Program-made: the position numbers and the translations under genes | Source: Wenzhouxiangella sp. XN24 | GTDB lineage: Bacteria > Pseudomonadota > Gammaproteobacteria > Steroidobacterales > XN24 | NCBI RefSeq assembly: GCF_011064545.1 | Contig: NZ_JAAMFG010000036.1 | Location: 248,001 to 312,000 of the forward strand | Reading direction: 5' to 3' | DNA length: 64,000 nt | Shown: positions 53,125 through 64,000 of the stretch, in pieces | How the letters are laid out: every line of letters starts with the position of its first letter | How positions within the stretch are numbered: the stretch's first letter is position 1 | Notes under the pieces: model-generated | Seen by the model: only the letters and a program-made list of their open reading frames with translations | What the model was told of the DNA's origin: nothing | Databases searched by the model: none

Positions 53125-54018
53125 TCAGTCGTCGCTGCCGGGGAACATATCCGATTTAAGGCGGAAAAGCGCGGAGATGTCTTCGTCAGCGCTTTCCGCC
53201 GGCAGCCGCGCATAGTGCGCGAGCGTCATTTCGACCAGGGGCAGCTTGACTCCCAGCTCGCCGGCCATGCGGCGGCAGATCTCGAGGTCCTTGGCATGCA
53301 GGCCGACCTTGAACCCGAGCGGGAACTCGCCGCGGATCATCGTCCGCCCGCGTTTCGACAGGAACCAGTTGCCGGCCGCCCCGCTTTCCAGCGCGGCGAT
53401 CAGCTCGTCCATCGGCAACCCCTGCGCCCGGCCGAACGCCAGCGCCTCGGTCACCGCCTGGTTGATCCCGGCCACCATCACCTGGTTCGTGGCCTTGGCG
53501 GCCTGCCCCGCGCCGGCGGGCCCCATGTGCGTGATGCTGCCGCCCATCGCCTCGAGCACCGGCCGTGCGCGGGCCAGCACCTCCGGCTCGCCCCCGACCA
53601 TGATCGACAGCGTGCCGGCCCGGGCGCCCTCGGTGCCGCCGCTGACCGGACAATCGAGAAATCCCGCGCCGGACGCGGCGAGGCGCCGTGCCGCTTCGCG
53701 GGCGGTGCCGGCGGCGACCGTCGAGCAGTCCACCACGACCGCCCCGGGCCGCAGGCCGGGCAGGAGCGCCTCCAGCACGTCGAGCAGGTCCTGGTCGGCG
53801 GATACGCAGGTCACGACGACATCGCAGGAGGCGGCGAGCTCGGCAAGCGACCCCGCGGCCGGGACGCCGGTCTCGGCGGCGAGCGCCGCGGCCTTCTCCG
53901 GACTGCGATTCCACGTGGCCGCGAGCAGGCCGTGGCGATGCAGGTTGCGCGCCATCGGCAGGCCCATCGCGCCCAGCCCCACGAACCCGGCGCGCGGGCT
54001 TGTCCCTGTTCCCGGCAT
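53125..54018 (-). CDS. NAD(P)-dependent beta-hydroxyacid dehydrogenase, 3-hydroxyisobutyrate dehydrogenase family
   Basis: The 297-residue protein has the N-terminal site GFVGLGAMGLPMARNLHRHG, the substrate loop DCPVSGGTEGARAGTLSIMV and the catalytic lysine region GAGQAAKATNQVMVAGINQA. The family reduces or oxidises beta-hydroxyacids and semialdehydes. The exact substrate (tartronate semialdehyde, succinic semialdehyde and others) cannot be told. Its start overlaps the speA stop by 1 bp. Confidence 0.88.
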   Translation of the reverse strand: MPGTGTSPRAGFVGLGAMGLPMARNLHRHGLLAATWNRSPEKAAALAAETGVPAAGSLAELAASCDVVVTCVSADQDLLDVLEALLPGLRPGAVVVDCSTVAAGTAREAARRLAASGAGFLDCPVSGGTEGARAGTLSIMVGGEPEVLARARPVLEAMGGSITHMGPAGAGQAAKATNQVMVAGINQAVTEALAFGRAQGLPMDELIAALESGAAGNWFLSKRGRTMIRGEFPLGFKVGLHAKDLEICRRMAGELGVKLPLVEMTLAHYARLPAESADEDISALFRLKSDMFPGSDD

Positions 54019-55901
54019 CAGTCTTCCAGGTAGGTGTAGCCGGACAGGCCTTCGCTCAGCGCGCGGAGGAAATAGCTCTGGTCTTCCTCGTCGAGCCCCG
54101 CGGCGGCGATCTTGCGCGCGTAGGATGCGCGCAGCTCGTCCGGGGCGAAATGCACGTAGGCGAGCAGCTGCTCGGCGGTGTCCCCGCTGCGCGGCATGCC
54201 CAGCACCGGCTCGCCGTTCGGCGAGAGGTAGACGTCCACGCTCCCGGTGTCGCCGAACAGGTTGTGCAGGTCGCCCAGGATCTCCTGGTAGGCGCCCACC
54301 ATCAGGATCGCCAGCAGGTATTCCTCGTCGGGACGCACGACATGCACCGGCAGGCTGTGCTCGATCCCCTCGCCGTCCACGTAGAGGTCCACGCGGCCGT
54401 CCGAGTCGCAGGTCAAATCGCGCAGCACGCCGCGGCGCGTGGGCGCCTCTTCCAGCCGCTGGGCCGGCATGATGGGGAACACCTGGTCGATCGCCCAGAT
54501 GTCGGGCAGCGACTGGAACACCGACATGTTGATGAACAGCTTGTCGGCCGTGATCTGCTTCAGTTCGTCGAGGATCGCGCGCGGCGGATTCGCCTGCCCC
54601 AGCAGCCGGTCACGCACCGCGCGCATCAGCGCGCGCGCCAGCGCTTCGCCGTGGGCCCGTTCGGCCAGGTCGATCTCGCCCGCGATGTAGCGCTGGTGCA
54701 GCTCGCCCATGAGTTGCTGGGTCTCGCGGTAGACCTCCTCGGGGGAGCTGTCGCCGAAGCGCTCGAACTGCTGCCACAACGCGAGCACCTCCGTGCCGCT
54801 GTCGCCGGGCGGCTCGACGGGCTGCTCGTCGGTCGGCACGTCCGTATCGATCACGTTGGTGACCAGCACGGCGTGTTGCGCGACCATCGCCCGGCCCGAC
54901 TCCGAGACGATGTCCGGGCGCACGGCGCCCGCGGCGTCGCAGACTTCGGCGATGGTGTCGACCACGGTGCGCGCGTAATCCTCGATCGTGTAATTGATGG
55001 AGTTGGCGCTGCGCGAGCGCGTGCCCTCGTAATCGACGCCGAGCCCGCCGCCGACATCCATCAGCGTGATGTCGAGGCCCGCATTGCGCAGGTCGGTGTA
55101 GACCCGCGCGGCCTCCGTCAGGCCGCGGCGGATGTCCCGCAGGTTGGGCACCTGGGAGCCGACATGGACATGCAGCATCTTGATGCAATGGCCCATGCCA
55201 GCCTGCCGGGCACGCTCGGCGGCGGCCAGCAGCTGCCCGGCCGTCAGACCGAACTTGGACTTCTCGCCGCCGGTGTCCTGCCAGTTTCCGGCGCCGACGC
55301 TGGACAGGCGCAGGCGCACCCCGAGTCGGGGCTCGAGCTCGAACTCGCGCGCCAGCTGGATGATGCGGTCGAGCTCGGAGAGTTTTTCGACAACGATGTA
55401 CACCTCGTGACCGAGGCGTTGCGCGATGAGCGCCAGCTCCAGGTACTCGTGGTCCTTGTAACCGTTGCAGACGATCATCCCGCCCGGCGGCGACACGCCG
55501 AGCACGGCCATCAACTCCGGCTTGCTGCCGGTTTCGAGGCCGACGCGCGCGCCGCCGTGACTGACCAGCGTGTCCACCACGCTGCGCTGCTGGTTGACCT
55601 TGATCGGGTAGACCACCCGGTAGCGACTCTCGTACTCGCGGGCGGTCATCGCCTTGCGAAAGGCGTTGTGCAGGCGATCCAGGCGGTCGCGGAGGATATC
55701 CGTGAAACGGAACAGGATCGGGGCGGCCAGGCCGGCAAGACGGGCACGCCGCACGAGATCGACGACATCGATCGCAGCCCCGTTGCGGAACGGCCGCACG
55801 ACCAGCCGGCCGCGCTCGCCGATGTCGAAATAGCCGTCGCTCCAGCGCGCGATGCCGTACAGCCTGCGATTGGCTTCGATCTGTTCCTGGCTCATTCGCA
55901 A
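54018..55901 (-). CDS. speA: Biosynthetic arginine decarboxylase SpeA
   Basis: The 627-residue PLP enzyme makes agmatine from arginine, the first step of one route to putrescine and spermidine. Motifs include YPIKVNQQRSVVDTLV (PLP lysine), the Gly-rich DVGGGLGVDYEG and the conserved cysteine region CDAAGAVRPDIVSESGRAM. The start is 55901 or 55895 (MSQEQIEANR). The other polyamine genes are not in the window. Confidence 0.96.
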   Translation of the reverse strand: MRMSQEQIEANRRLYGIARWSDGYFDIGERGRLVVRPFRNGAAIDVVDLVRRARLAGLAAPILFRFTDILRDRLDRLHNAFRKAMTAREYESRYRVVYPIKVNQQRSVVDTLVSHGGARVGLETGSKPELMAVLGVSPPGGMIVCNGYKDHEYLELALIAQRLGHEVYIVVEKLSELDRIIQLAREFELEPRLGVRLRLSSVGAGNWQDTGGEKSKFGLTAGQLLAAAERARQAGMGHCIKMLHVHVGSQVPNLRDIRRGLTEAARVYTDLRNAGLDITLMDVGGGLGVDYEGTRSRSANSINYTIEDYARTVVDTIAEVCDAAGAVRPDIVSESGRAMVAQHAVLVTNVIDTDVPTDEQPVEPPGDSGTEVLALWQQFERFGDSSPEEVYRETQQLMGELHQRYIAGEIDLAERAHGEALARALMRAVRDRLLGQANPPRAILDELKQITADKLFINMSVFQSLPDIWAIDQVFPIMPAQRLEEAPTRRGVLRDLTCDSDGRVDLYVDGEGIEHSLPVHVVRPDEEYLLAILMVGAYQEILGDLHNLFGDTGSVDVYLSPNGEPVLGMPRSGDTAEQLLAYVHFAPDELRASYARKIAAAGLDEEDQSYFLRALSEGLSGYTYLED

Positions 55902-56076
55902 TGGCCTCCCCGGCTTGCCGATCTAGGGGGTGAAAAGGTCGCGAAGTATAGCGCACCCGCCGTGAACGCAAGCGGTTCGAAGGGATAGCGGACCGGCTGC
56001 GGCGCGGGCCGCGCCGGATCACGCCGGGTGAGGCGGCAGCGGGCGTTAAGGGAGCAACCGCGCGGGCGCGCGGGCG

Positions 56077-56508
56077 CTAATCGACGCAGTAGTCTGCGAC
56101 GGCCTGCCGCGCCTGCTGGCGGGCCGCGGCCATTTCCTCGTCGCTGAGATACCGCCGGCCGCCGTCGGGCAGCGATTCGTAGAGCCGCGGGGACGTCTCG
56201 TAGGTGGCCACGGCCGCACGGGCCTGGCGACAGGCTTCGGCCCTGATCTCGGCCTGCTCTGCGCGGGCCGCCTGCAAGCCGCGCTCGCGGGCGGCATCCT
56301 CGTCGCGCTGCGGATCCGCACTCGCCACCGACTGGGGCTCTCCGGCGGCCGGCGCCTTCGTCTCCACGGTGACGCGCACCGAGGCGGACGACAGGGGTCG
56401 ATCGCTGAAGACCACGACCCCGCGGTCGTCCACGGTCCGATAGACCTCGTTCGCCAGCGCCGGCGTGGCAAGCAGCGCGGCCAGCAGCATGATGGAGAGG
56501 AATCTCAT
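56077..56508 (-). CDS. DUF4124 domain exported protein
   Basis: The 143-residue protein has a signal peptide (MRFLSIMLLAALLATPALA) followed by the DUF4124 motif (EVYRTVDDRGVVVFSDRPLS) and a charged helical C-terminus. DUF4124 is a small beta domain of unknown function in periplasmic proteins. It sits 13 bp after the second glnK gene and may be cotranscribed with it. Confidence 0.82.
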   Translation of the reverse strand: MRFLSIMLLAALLATPALANEVYRTVDDRGVVVFSDRPLSSASVRVTVETKAPAAGEPQSVASADPQRDEDAARERGLQAARAEQAEIRAEACRQARAAVATYETSPRLYESLPDGGRRYLSDEEMAAARQQARQAVADYCVD

Positions 56509-56521
56509 GTCGGTTGACTCC

Positions 56522-56950
<429 letters not shown>

Positions 56951-56982
56951 CTAGCATTGCGCCGGCATGACTGTGGAGACCG

Positions 56983-57023
56983 CAAAAGAAGCGGCCGGAG
57001 ACGGTTTTCCCGCCCCCGGCCGC
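56983..57023 (-). terminator. Terminator after amtB
   Basis: On the minus strand GCGGCCGG and its complement form an 8-bp stem with a 17-base loop, followed by TTCTTTT. It lies 38 bp after the amtB stop and before the second glnK. Confidence 0.6.
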
Positions 57024-57060
57024 CAGGCGACGCTCACGGCGTCGCGTCAGCATTCCGGCA

Positions 57061-58314
57061 TCAATCGCCGGACTTGGTGAACTCCGGATAGGCCTCGAGG
57101 CCGCACTCGTGCAGGTCTACGCCCTCGTATTCCTCCTGCTCCGAGACCCGGATACCCATCACCGTCTTCAGGACGAACCACACCAGCAGGCTGGCGAAGA
57201 ACACCCAGGAGAAGATGACGGCCAGGCCGATGAGCTGCCCGCTCAGCGTGGCGTCCCCGTTGGACAACAGCACGGCGAGCACGCCCCAGATGCCGGCGGT
57301 GCCGTGGACCGAGATGGCCCCCACCGGGTCGTCGATGCGCAGTTTGCGATCCAGCATGACGATGGAGCCGACCACCAGCAGGCCGCCGACGAGACCGATG
57401 AAGATCGCCAGCAGCGGCGAGGGCGACAGCGGATCCGCCGTGATCGACACGAGCCCGGCGAGCGCGCCGTTCAGCGCCATCGTCAGGTCGGCCTTGCCGA
57501 ACCACAGCTTGGCGAGGATCAGCGCCCCGACGAGACCGGCCGCCGCAGCCAGGTTGGTGTTGGTGAACACCAGGGCCACGTTGTTGGCGGAGCCCACGTC
57601 GGACACCTTGAGCTCGGAGCCGCCGTTGAAGCCGAACCAGCCCATCCACAGGATGAAGGTGCCGAGCGTCGCCAGGGGCAGGTTGGCGCCGGGAATCGCG
57701 TGAACCTCTCCCTTGGCGCCGTATTTGCCCTTGCGCGCGCCGAGCACCAGGACCCCTGCGAGCGCCGCAGCCGCACCGGCAAGGTGCACGATGCCTGAGC
57801 CCGCGTAGTCGGAGTAGCCGAAGGTCTCGCCGAGGAAGCCGCCGCCCCAGGTCCAGTAGCCCTGCACCGGGTAGATGACGGCCGTCATCACCACGGCGAA
57901 GCCGAGGAAGGCCCACAGCTTCATCCGCTCCGCGACCGCGCCCGAGACGATGGACATGGCGGTCGCCACGAACACCACCTGGAAGAAGAAGTCCGAGAGG
58001 TTGGAGTAGTAGGGCGCGTCATCCCCGCCTGCCACGACGTCGGCCACGGCGTTGTCGGCCGTGCCCAGCATGCCGAAGCCCGGGAAGATCCCCGTGCCGT
58101 CGCCGTACATGATCCCGTAGCCGGCCAGCATGTACATGATGCAGGCGATCGAATACAGGCCCACGTTCTTGGTCAGGATCTCCGCCGTGTTCTTGGCGCG
58201 GACGAGGCCGGCCTCGAGCATGGTGAAGCCGGCGGCCATCCACATGACCAGCACGCCCGACATCAGGAAGTAGAAGGTGTCCAGCGCATAGCTGAGTTCC
58301 ATGAGTTTTTCCAC
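57061..58314 (-). CDS. amtB: Ammonium transporter AmtB
   Basis: The 417-residue protein has about eleven membrane helices. The twin-histidine pore is visible as GSGIVHLAGAAAALAGVL and ISVHGTAGIWGVLAVLL, and the N-terminal signature is AGFTMLEAGLVRAKNTAEIL. The C-terminal cytoplasmic tail ends SGD and is short. It imports ammonium and is blocked by GlnK. It lies 15 bp after the first glnK. Confidence 0.97.
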   Translation of the reverse strand: MEKLMELSYALDTFYFLMSGVLVMWMAAGFTMLEAGLVRAKNTAEILTKNVGLYSIACIMYMLAGYGIMYGDGTGIFPGFGMLGTADNAVADVVAGGDDAPYYSNLSDFFFQVVFVATAMSIVSGAVAERMKLWAFLGFAVVMTAVIYPVQGYWTWGGGFLGETFGYSDYAGSGIVHLAGAAAALAGVLVLGARKGKYGAKGEVHAIPGANLPLATLGTFILWMGWFGFNGGSELKVSDVGSANNVALVFTNTNLAAAAGLVGALILAKLWFGKADLTMALNGALAGLVSITADPLSPSPLLAIFIGLVGGLLVVGSIVMLDRKLRIDDPVGAISVHGTAGIWGVLAVLLSNGDATLSGQLIGLAVIFSWVFFASLLVWFVLKTVMGIRVSEQEEYEGVDLHECGLEAYPEFTKSGD

Positions 58315-58329
58315 GTTCTTTCCCCCTGC

Positions 58330-59303
<974 letters not shown>

Positions 59304-59363
59304 GTTTTTATCCTCCGAGTGAATTGCAGAATCCGGGCCGCTGAGCCTCGGTTTATTGTGCAT

Positions 59364-59379
59364 AGCACGATGCGTGCCA
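59364..59379 (-). promoter_or_regulatory. Sigma-54 promoter of torF-glnK-amtB
   Basis: The minus strand reads TGGCACGCATCGTGCT. This matches the sigma-54 consensus TGGCACG-N4-TTGCW at 10 of the 11 non-degenerate positions, with GG and GC at the correct spacing. Transcription would start near 59353, about 50 bp before the torF start codon. Confidence 0.8.
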
Positions 59380-59430
59380 GCCTCGTGCAAACAAGCACTT
59401 AGGTATTTTTCTGCCGCTGGAGGGCTCGTC

Positions 59431-59449
59431 TGCGCACCGTCATGGCGCA
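59431..59449 (-). promoter_or_regulatory. NtrC-type enhancer box
   Basis: TGCGCCATGACGGTGCGCA matches the NtrC consensus TGCACC-N5-GGTGCA with one change in each half. It lies about 60 bp upstream of the -24 element, the usual enhancer distance. Confidence 0.7.
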
Positions 59450-59494
59450 TAGCAGCATCGCTGACTGCCCCATCCGGGGGCGTGAGGAAGGCCG

Positions 59495-59749
59495 ATGGAC
59501 AACAAAACGCTGAATATCGATGAACTCGCCCGCCGGCTGGCGGATGCGCTGCCGGGCGGGCTGAAGACCCTGCGCGAAGACGCCGAGCAGAACTTCCGCG
59601 CGGTCCTGCAGGCGGGCCTGTCGCGGCTGGACCTGGTGACGCGGGAGGAATTCGACGTGCAGGCCGCGGTGCTGAAGCGCACGCGGGAAAAAGTCGAATC
59701 GCTGTCCGCGCGGCTGGCGGCGCTGGAAGAGACGCGCCAGGAGGATTAG
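59495..59749 (+). CDS. ubiK: Ubiquinone biosynthesis accessory factor UbiK (YqiC)
   Basis: The 84-residue protein has a BMFP-type coiled coil (LREDAEQNFRAVLQAGLSRL, then LDLVTREEFDVQAAVL). UbiK helps assemble the Ubi complex with UbiJ under aerobic conditions. It is divergent from torF, a common arrangement. SD-like GAGGAAG lies 7 bp before the ATG. Confidence 0.9.
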   Translation: MDNKTLNIDELARRLADALPGGLKTLREDAEQNFRAVLQAGLSRLDLVTREEFDVQAAVLKRTREKVESLSARLAALEETRQED

Positions 59750-59783
59750 CCGGTCGTCCCGGGGTCCGGATCCGGAAAAGCCC

Positions 59784-60059
59784 TCAGGCGTGCAGCGTCG
59801 CCTCGAGGTCGAGCACCGGCTCTTCGCCGATGATCTCGGCGGACACCATGGCGCCCGCTGGAATCTCCACCCAGTCGCCCGGACCCATCAGCCGCGACCG
59901 GCCGTCGATCACGATCCGCATCTGCCCGGAGAACACCGCCTCGATCCTCGTTTCGCAGGGACAGTAGGCATCGAAGATCGTGCCCGGCGCCAACAGGCGC
60001 GTGGCGACCCAGTACCCCTGGGCCTCGAGTCTCGCCTGCAGATTGCTGATCGGGTTCAT
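59784..60059 (-). CDS. Small cupin-domain protein
   Basis: The 91-residue single cupin contains YWVATRLLAPGTIFDAYCPC, then QMRIVIDGRSRLMGPGDWVE and IPAGAMVSAEI. The usual cupin histidines are largely replaced, so metal binding is doubtful. The function is unknown. Start 60059 (MNPISN) is preferred over 60083. It is 39 bp after trpA and may be the last gene of that operon. Confidence 0.75.
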   Translation of the reverse strand: MNPISNLQARLEAQGYWVATRLLAPGTIFDAYCPCETRIEAVFSGQMRIVIDGRSRLMGPGDWVEIPAGAMVSAEIIGEEPVLDLEATLHA

Positions 60060-60098
60060 GCGTTCGGCGGGTGCATCGAGCAAAGCGGTGGAACGATT

Positions 60099-60862
60099 CT
60101 ATGCCAGCGTGGCGAGAAAGGCAGCAGGCGAGATGCCCTGCTCCAGTGCCTCGACGAGCGCGGAACCGACGATCACGCCCGGGACGACCTGGCCGAGATC
60201 CGCCACCTGCGCCGCGCTGCGAATGCCGAAGCCGGCGCACACCGGCACCGGGGAGGCCGCCACGACCCGCCCGAGGTATGCCTTGAGATCGCCGTCGGCC
60301 GCCTTCTTCCCCCCGGTGATGCCCGTGACGTTCACCGCGTAGAGGAAGCCGCGGCTCGCCTGCGCCGCGGCCGCGACCCGTTCCGGAGGCGTCACCGGGC
60401 TGACCAGGTGGATCAGGGCGAGGCCACGCGCCGCGAGCGCGGCATCCAGCGGCCCGCTCTCGTCGAGCGGCAGGTCCGGGACGATGAAGCCGGCGACGCC
60501 GCTGTCGATGGCCCGCGCGGCAAGCCGCTCATACCCCATCGCCAGCAGCGGGTTGAGGTAGCTCATGAGCACCACCGGCGCCGCCGGCGGCGGATCCATC
60601 GCGGCGATCTCGTCGAGAATCCACGAGAGGGTCACGCCCTGGGCGATCGCACCCTGGCTGGCGCGCTGGATGGTGAGCCCATCCGCCATGGGGTCGGTGA
60701 ACGGCACGCCGACCTCGACCACGTCGGCGGCCCCGGCGAGTTCCGCGAGCGTGGTGCGGAACAATGCCTTGTCCGGGTAGCCCGCCGTCATGAAGGCGAC
60801 CAGCGCCGTGCGGCCGTCCTCACCCGCGGCACGGATCGCGGCGCTGATGCGCTCGTGCGGGA

Positions 60863-60866
<4 letters not shown>
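60099..60866 (-). CDS. trpA: Tryptophan synthase alpha chain TrpA
   Basis: The 255-residue TIM barrel has catalytic Glu and Asp in VVEVGVPFTDPMADG and the phosphate-binding loops GFGIRSAAQVADL and GVIVGSALVEAL. It cleaves indoleglycerol phosphate. It overlaps trpB by 4 bp. Confidence 0.97.
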
Positions 60867-62109
<1,243 letters not shown>

Positions 62110-62113
<4 letters not shown>

Positions 62114-62715
62114 GTGCTGTGCTCCTGTAACGAATGGTGGCCGCGCGCCGCGGCGACGAAGGCTGCGACCCGGGCGGGATCCTTGATGCCCGGGGCCGAT
62201 TCGACCCCGCTGGAGACGTCCACACCCCATGGCCGGACCTGCTCCAGCGCCGCCGCGACGTTGTCGGGCCGCAGGCCGCCCGCGAGAATGACCTGCGTAC
62301 CGCGCGCCAGTCCGGCGGCCGTCTGCCAGTCGGCGACCTGCCCGGCGCCGCTGTCGGGGCCCTCGAACAACAGCAGTTCCGGCAACAGGTCCGGCAGCGG
62401 TGCGCCGGAGCGGAACACGGGGACCGCCTCCGCTCCGCCGAGGTCGACGCCCGGCAGGTCCACCGCGTCGCTCTGGACCCAGTCGGCGGGAAATTCCTGC
62501 AGCACTTTCGCAATGAAGCCCGGCGGCGGATGGCGGAACACCGCCACCCTGCGAATCCCCGACGGCAGCCCGGCGGCCAGCGCGCGCGCGGCGGCGGGCG
62601 TGACCTGGCGAGGTGACGGCGAAAAAACGAAGCCGGCTGCATCCGCGCCGGCACTCGCGACTGCGGCGACGCCCTCGGCCGTGGTCAGGCCGCAAATCTT
62701 GACGAACACATTCAT
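62110..62715 (-). CDS. trpF: Phosphoribosylanthranilate isomerase TrpF
   Basis: The 201-residue TIM barrel starts FVKICGLTTAEGVAAVASAG (catalytic Cys) and has the catalytic Asp loop later (WGVDVSSGVESAPGIKD). It overlaps trpC by 4 bp. Confidence 0.96.
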
Positions 62716-63536
62716 CCCGTTTTCTCCATGTGGACCTGCCGGCCTGCCGCAATCATCGCGGCGGCGAGTTTCGCAGGCGCCGCCGCCCGCATCAGTGCCG
62801 TACCCACCAGCGCCACCGCATACCCGAGCGCCGCCGCAGCCGCGGCGTCGTCCGCCGTGTGGAGTCCGCTCTCGGCGACAGCGGGGACCCCGGGCGGCAG
62901 GCAGGACGCGAGTCGGCCCAGGCGCGCCGGATCGACCGCCAGGGTGCGCAGGTCGCGGCTGTTGACGCCGACGAGGCGCGGCGCGCCGTCCGTATCGCCC
63001 GACACTCGGTTCGCCGCGCGCTCGAGGTCGGCTTCATCGAAGGCTTCGAGCAACACGAACAGGCCTTGTTCGGCCGCCGCGGCAAGCAGCTCGTCCAGTT
63101 GATCGTCCGTGAGCATCGCCACGATCAGCAGGACGCCGCCCGCGCCGGCCTCGCGCGCCTCGAGCACCTGCCACGGGTCCACCAGGAAATCCTTGCGCAT
63201 CACCGGAACCTGGCGCGGCGCCGCCGCCACCGCGGCCGCGGCGAGATCGTCGAGGCTGCCGCTGAAACGCGCCGGCTCGGTCAGGACAGAAATGGCGGCC
63301 GCGCCCGTCGCGGCATAGTCCGCCGCCCGTTCCGGCACATCGGCATCGAGCGCCAATGCACCCTCCGCCGGGGAGTTGCGCTTGATCTCCGCGATCAGGT
63401 CGAAGCCGGCCAGCCGCAGGGGCGGCGGCGGCGGCGTTTCGGCGCAGGCGGCGAGCAGGGCCGCCTCGCTGCGCCGCGCGCGCGCCGCGCCGACACGCTC
63501 CGCGGAATGGCCTGCCATCTGCGCGAGAAAACTCAT
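62712..63536 (-). CDS. trpC: Indole-3-glycerol phosphate synthase TrpC
   Basis: The 274-residue enzyme has LIAEIKRNSPAEGALAL (catalytic Lys), VMRKDFLVDPWQVLEA and VAESGLHTADDAAAAA. The substrate loop reads KRNSPAEG where KKASPSKG is usual. Overlapping stop/start joins it to trpD. Confidence 0.96.
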   Translation of the reverse strand: MSFLAQMAGHSAERVGAARARRSEAALLAACAETPPPPPLRLAGFDLIAEIKRNSPAEGALALDADVPERAADYAATGAAAISVLTEPARFSGSLDDLAAAAVAAAPRQVPVMRKDFLVDPWQVLEAREAGAGGVLLIVAMLTDDQLDELLAAAAEQGLFVLLEAFDEADLERAANRVSGDTDGAPRLVGVNSRDLRTLAVDPARLGRLASCLPPGVPAVAESGLHTADDAAAAAALGYAVALVGTALMRAAAPAKLAAAMIAAGRQVHMEKTG

Positions 63537-64000
63537 GCGGCCGGCGCCCCGGCCCGTCCTGCGAGCGCCGCGAGCAGGGCGCCCCCCCGGCCGTCCGCCA
63601 GCGCGACGCGCGCCCGGTTCATGGCCTCGCCGGGGTCCGCGGCCAGCCCGGTGAGTTCGAGTGCCAGCGCCGCGCCCAGCAGCACGGCATCCCGGTGGGC
63701 ACCCTCTTCCCGGCCGGTGAGCACCGCGCGCAGCCGGGCCGCGTTGTACTGGGCGTCGCCGCCGGCCAGGTCCTCGGCCGAGCAGCGCGCCAAGCCCCAT
63801 TCATCCGGATCGCGCTGCGTCTCTTTGACCGCCCCGTCACGCACATCCAGCAACAGGAACGGGCCGACGGGTGTCGCCTCGTCCCAGCCGGGCGCTCCAT
63901 GCACGACGAAGCCGCGCCGCAACCCGGGAAACCCGGCCATCGCGTCCGCCATCAGGCGGGCTGCAGCCGGGCTGAATGCGCCCAGCAGCAGGAAGGGCGG
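63533..64000 (-). CDS. trpD: Anthranilate phosphoribosyltransferase TrpD (5' end outside the window)
   Basis: The visible 155 C-terminal residues include RRGFVVHGAPGWDEATPVGP, TQRDPDEWGLARCSAEDLAG and DAQYNAARLRAVLTG. These match the C-terminal part of the TrpD alpha/beta domain; the frame is open to the window edge. It is the upstream gene of trpD-C-F-B-A. Confidence 0.92.
   Translation of the reverse strand, partial: PPFLLLGAFSPAAARLMADAMAGFPGLRRGFVVHGAPGWDEATPVGPFLLLDVRDGAVKETQRDPDEWGLARCSAEDLAGGDAQYNAARLRAVLTGREEGAHRDAVLLGAALALELTGLAADPGEAMNRARVALADGRGGALLAALAGRAGAPAA

Noticed and set aside
51288-53213. A 641-residue protein ending in the response regulator
   Set aside because: The N-terminal part is the shifted frame of the kinase gene; AlgR starts at 52016.
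55902-56076. A small gene or RNA between speA and the DUF4124 gene
   Set aside because: The stretch is GC-rich with only weak self-complementarity and no coding frame with a start and ribosome site.

Overview
The window is GC-rich, densely coded chromosome of a gammaproteobacterium. The evidence is gene order as much as gene identity: cytochrome c4 next to dsbA, the algZ-algR-hemC-hemD-hemX-hemY run, hslVU next to xerC-DUF484-dapF, ubiE-ubiJ-ubiB, ubiD with a CDP-glucoseen-reductase-like flavoprotein, and torF-glnK-amtB divergent from ubiK. This points to the Xanthomonadales/Chromatiales/Nevskiales side of the class; nothing read here fixes a genus. Most genes are on the minus strand, in tight operons joined by 4-bp ATGA or GTGA stop/start overlaps.

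Layout. 1-4.4 kb: end of a cytochrome c4, periplasmic thiol-redox genes (DsbA-like, DsbD-like, redoxin) and a universal stress protein. 4.5-9.5 kb: a phospholipase D-VTT membrane fusion and a large M14 peptidase. 9.5-16.1 kb: c-di-GMP signalling. It holds a PAS-GGDEF-hemerythrin protein, and an operon of a solute-binding lipoprotein with a giant PhnD-TM-PAS3-GGDEF-EAL-CZB protein and no transporter permease or ATPase. 16.4-23.1 kb: an accessory island ending at the 3' end of a tRNA-Arg. It holds an integrase stub fused to a frameshifted Fic remnant, a HigBA toxin-antitoxin, a truncated ParDE-type pair that runs into RHS debris, a duplicated RHS segment, two candidate immunity genes, a 5'-truncated RHS gene with an unrecognised C-terminal tip, and repeats like an insertion-sequence end.

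23.2-33.6 kb: cytochrome c5, Rep helicase, KatG with a clear terminator and a strong operator-like inverted repeat, two hypothetical genes, ComM, a metallophosphatase, a LysR stub and pirin. 33.6-43 kb: ubiB-ubiJ-ubiE, DUF971, hslU-hslV, xerC, DUF484, dapF, then divergent ubiD. 43-47.1 kb: an orphan ParA-like ATPase, a GntR regulator with an operator-like palindrome, an epimerase-like gene, a ferredoxin-type flavoprotein reductase whose stop codon lies in an RHS-derived scar, and a DUF433/DUF5615 toxin-antitoxin pair.

47.2-56.5 kb: hemY-hemX-hemD-hemC-algR-algZ, a hydroxyisobutyrate-dehydrogenase-like enzyme, arginine decarboxylase SpeA and a DUF4124 protein. 56.5-60.1 kb: a nitrogen cluster (torF-glnK-amtB, then a second glnK) with a readable sigma-54 promoter and NtrC box, divergent from ubiK, then a small cupin. 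60.1-64 kb: trpD(partial)-trpC-trpF-trpB-trpA.

The candidates for undescribed biology are the transporter-less binding-protein/c-di-GMP operon with a zinc-binding tail, and the RHS module with its unrecognised tip and membrane-anchored ankyrin-type immunity candidate. A matching RHS scar lies 25 kb away from that module. All family assignments were made by reading motifs; no database search was run.
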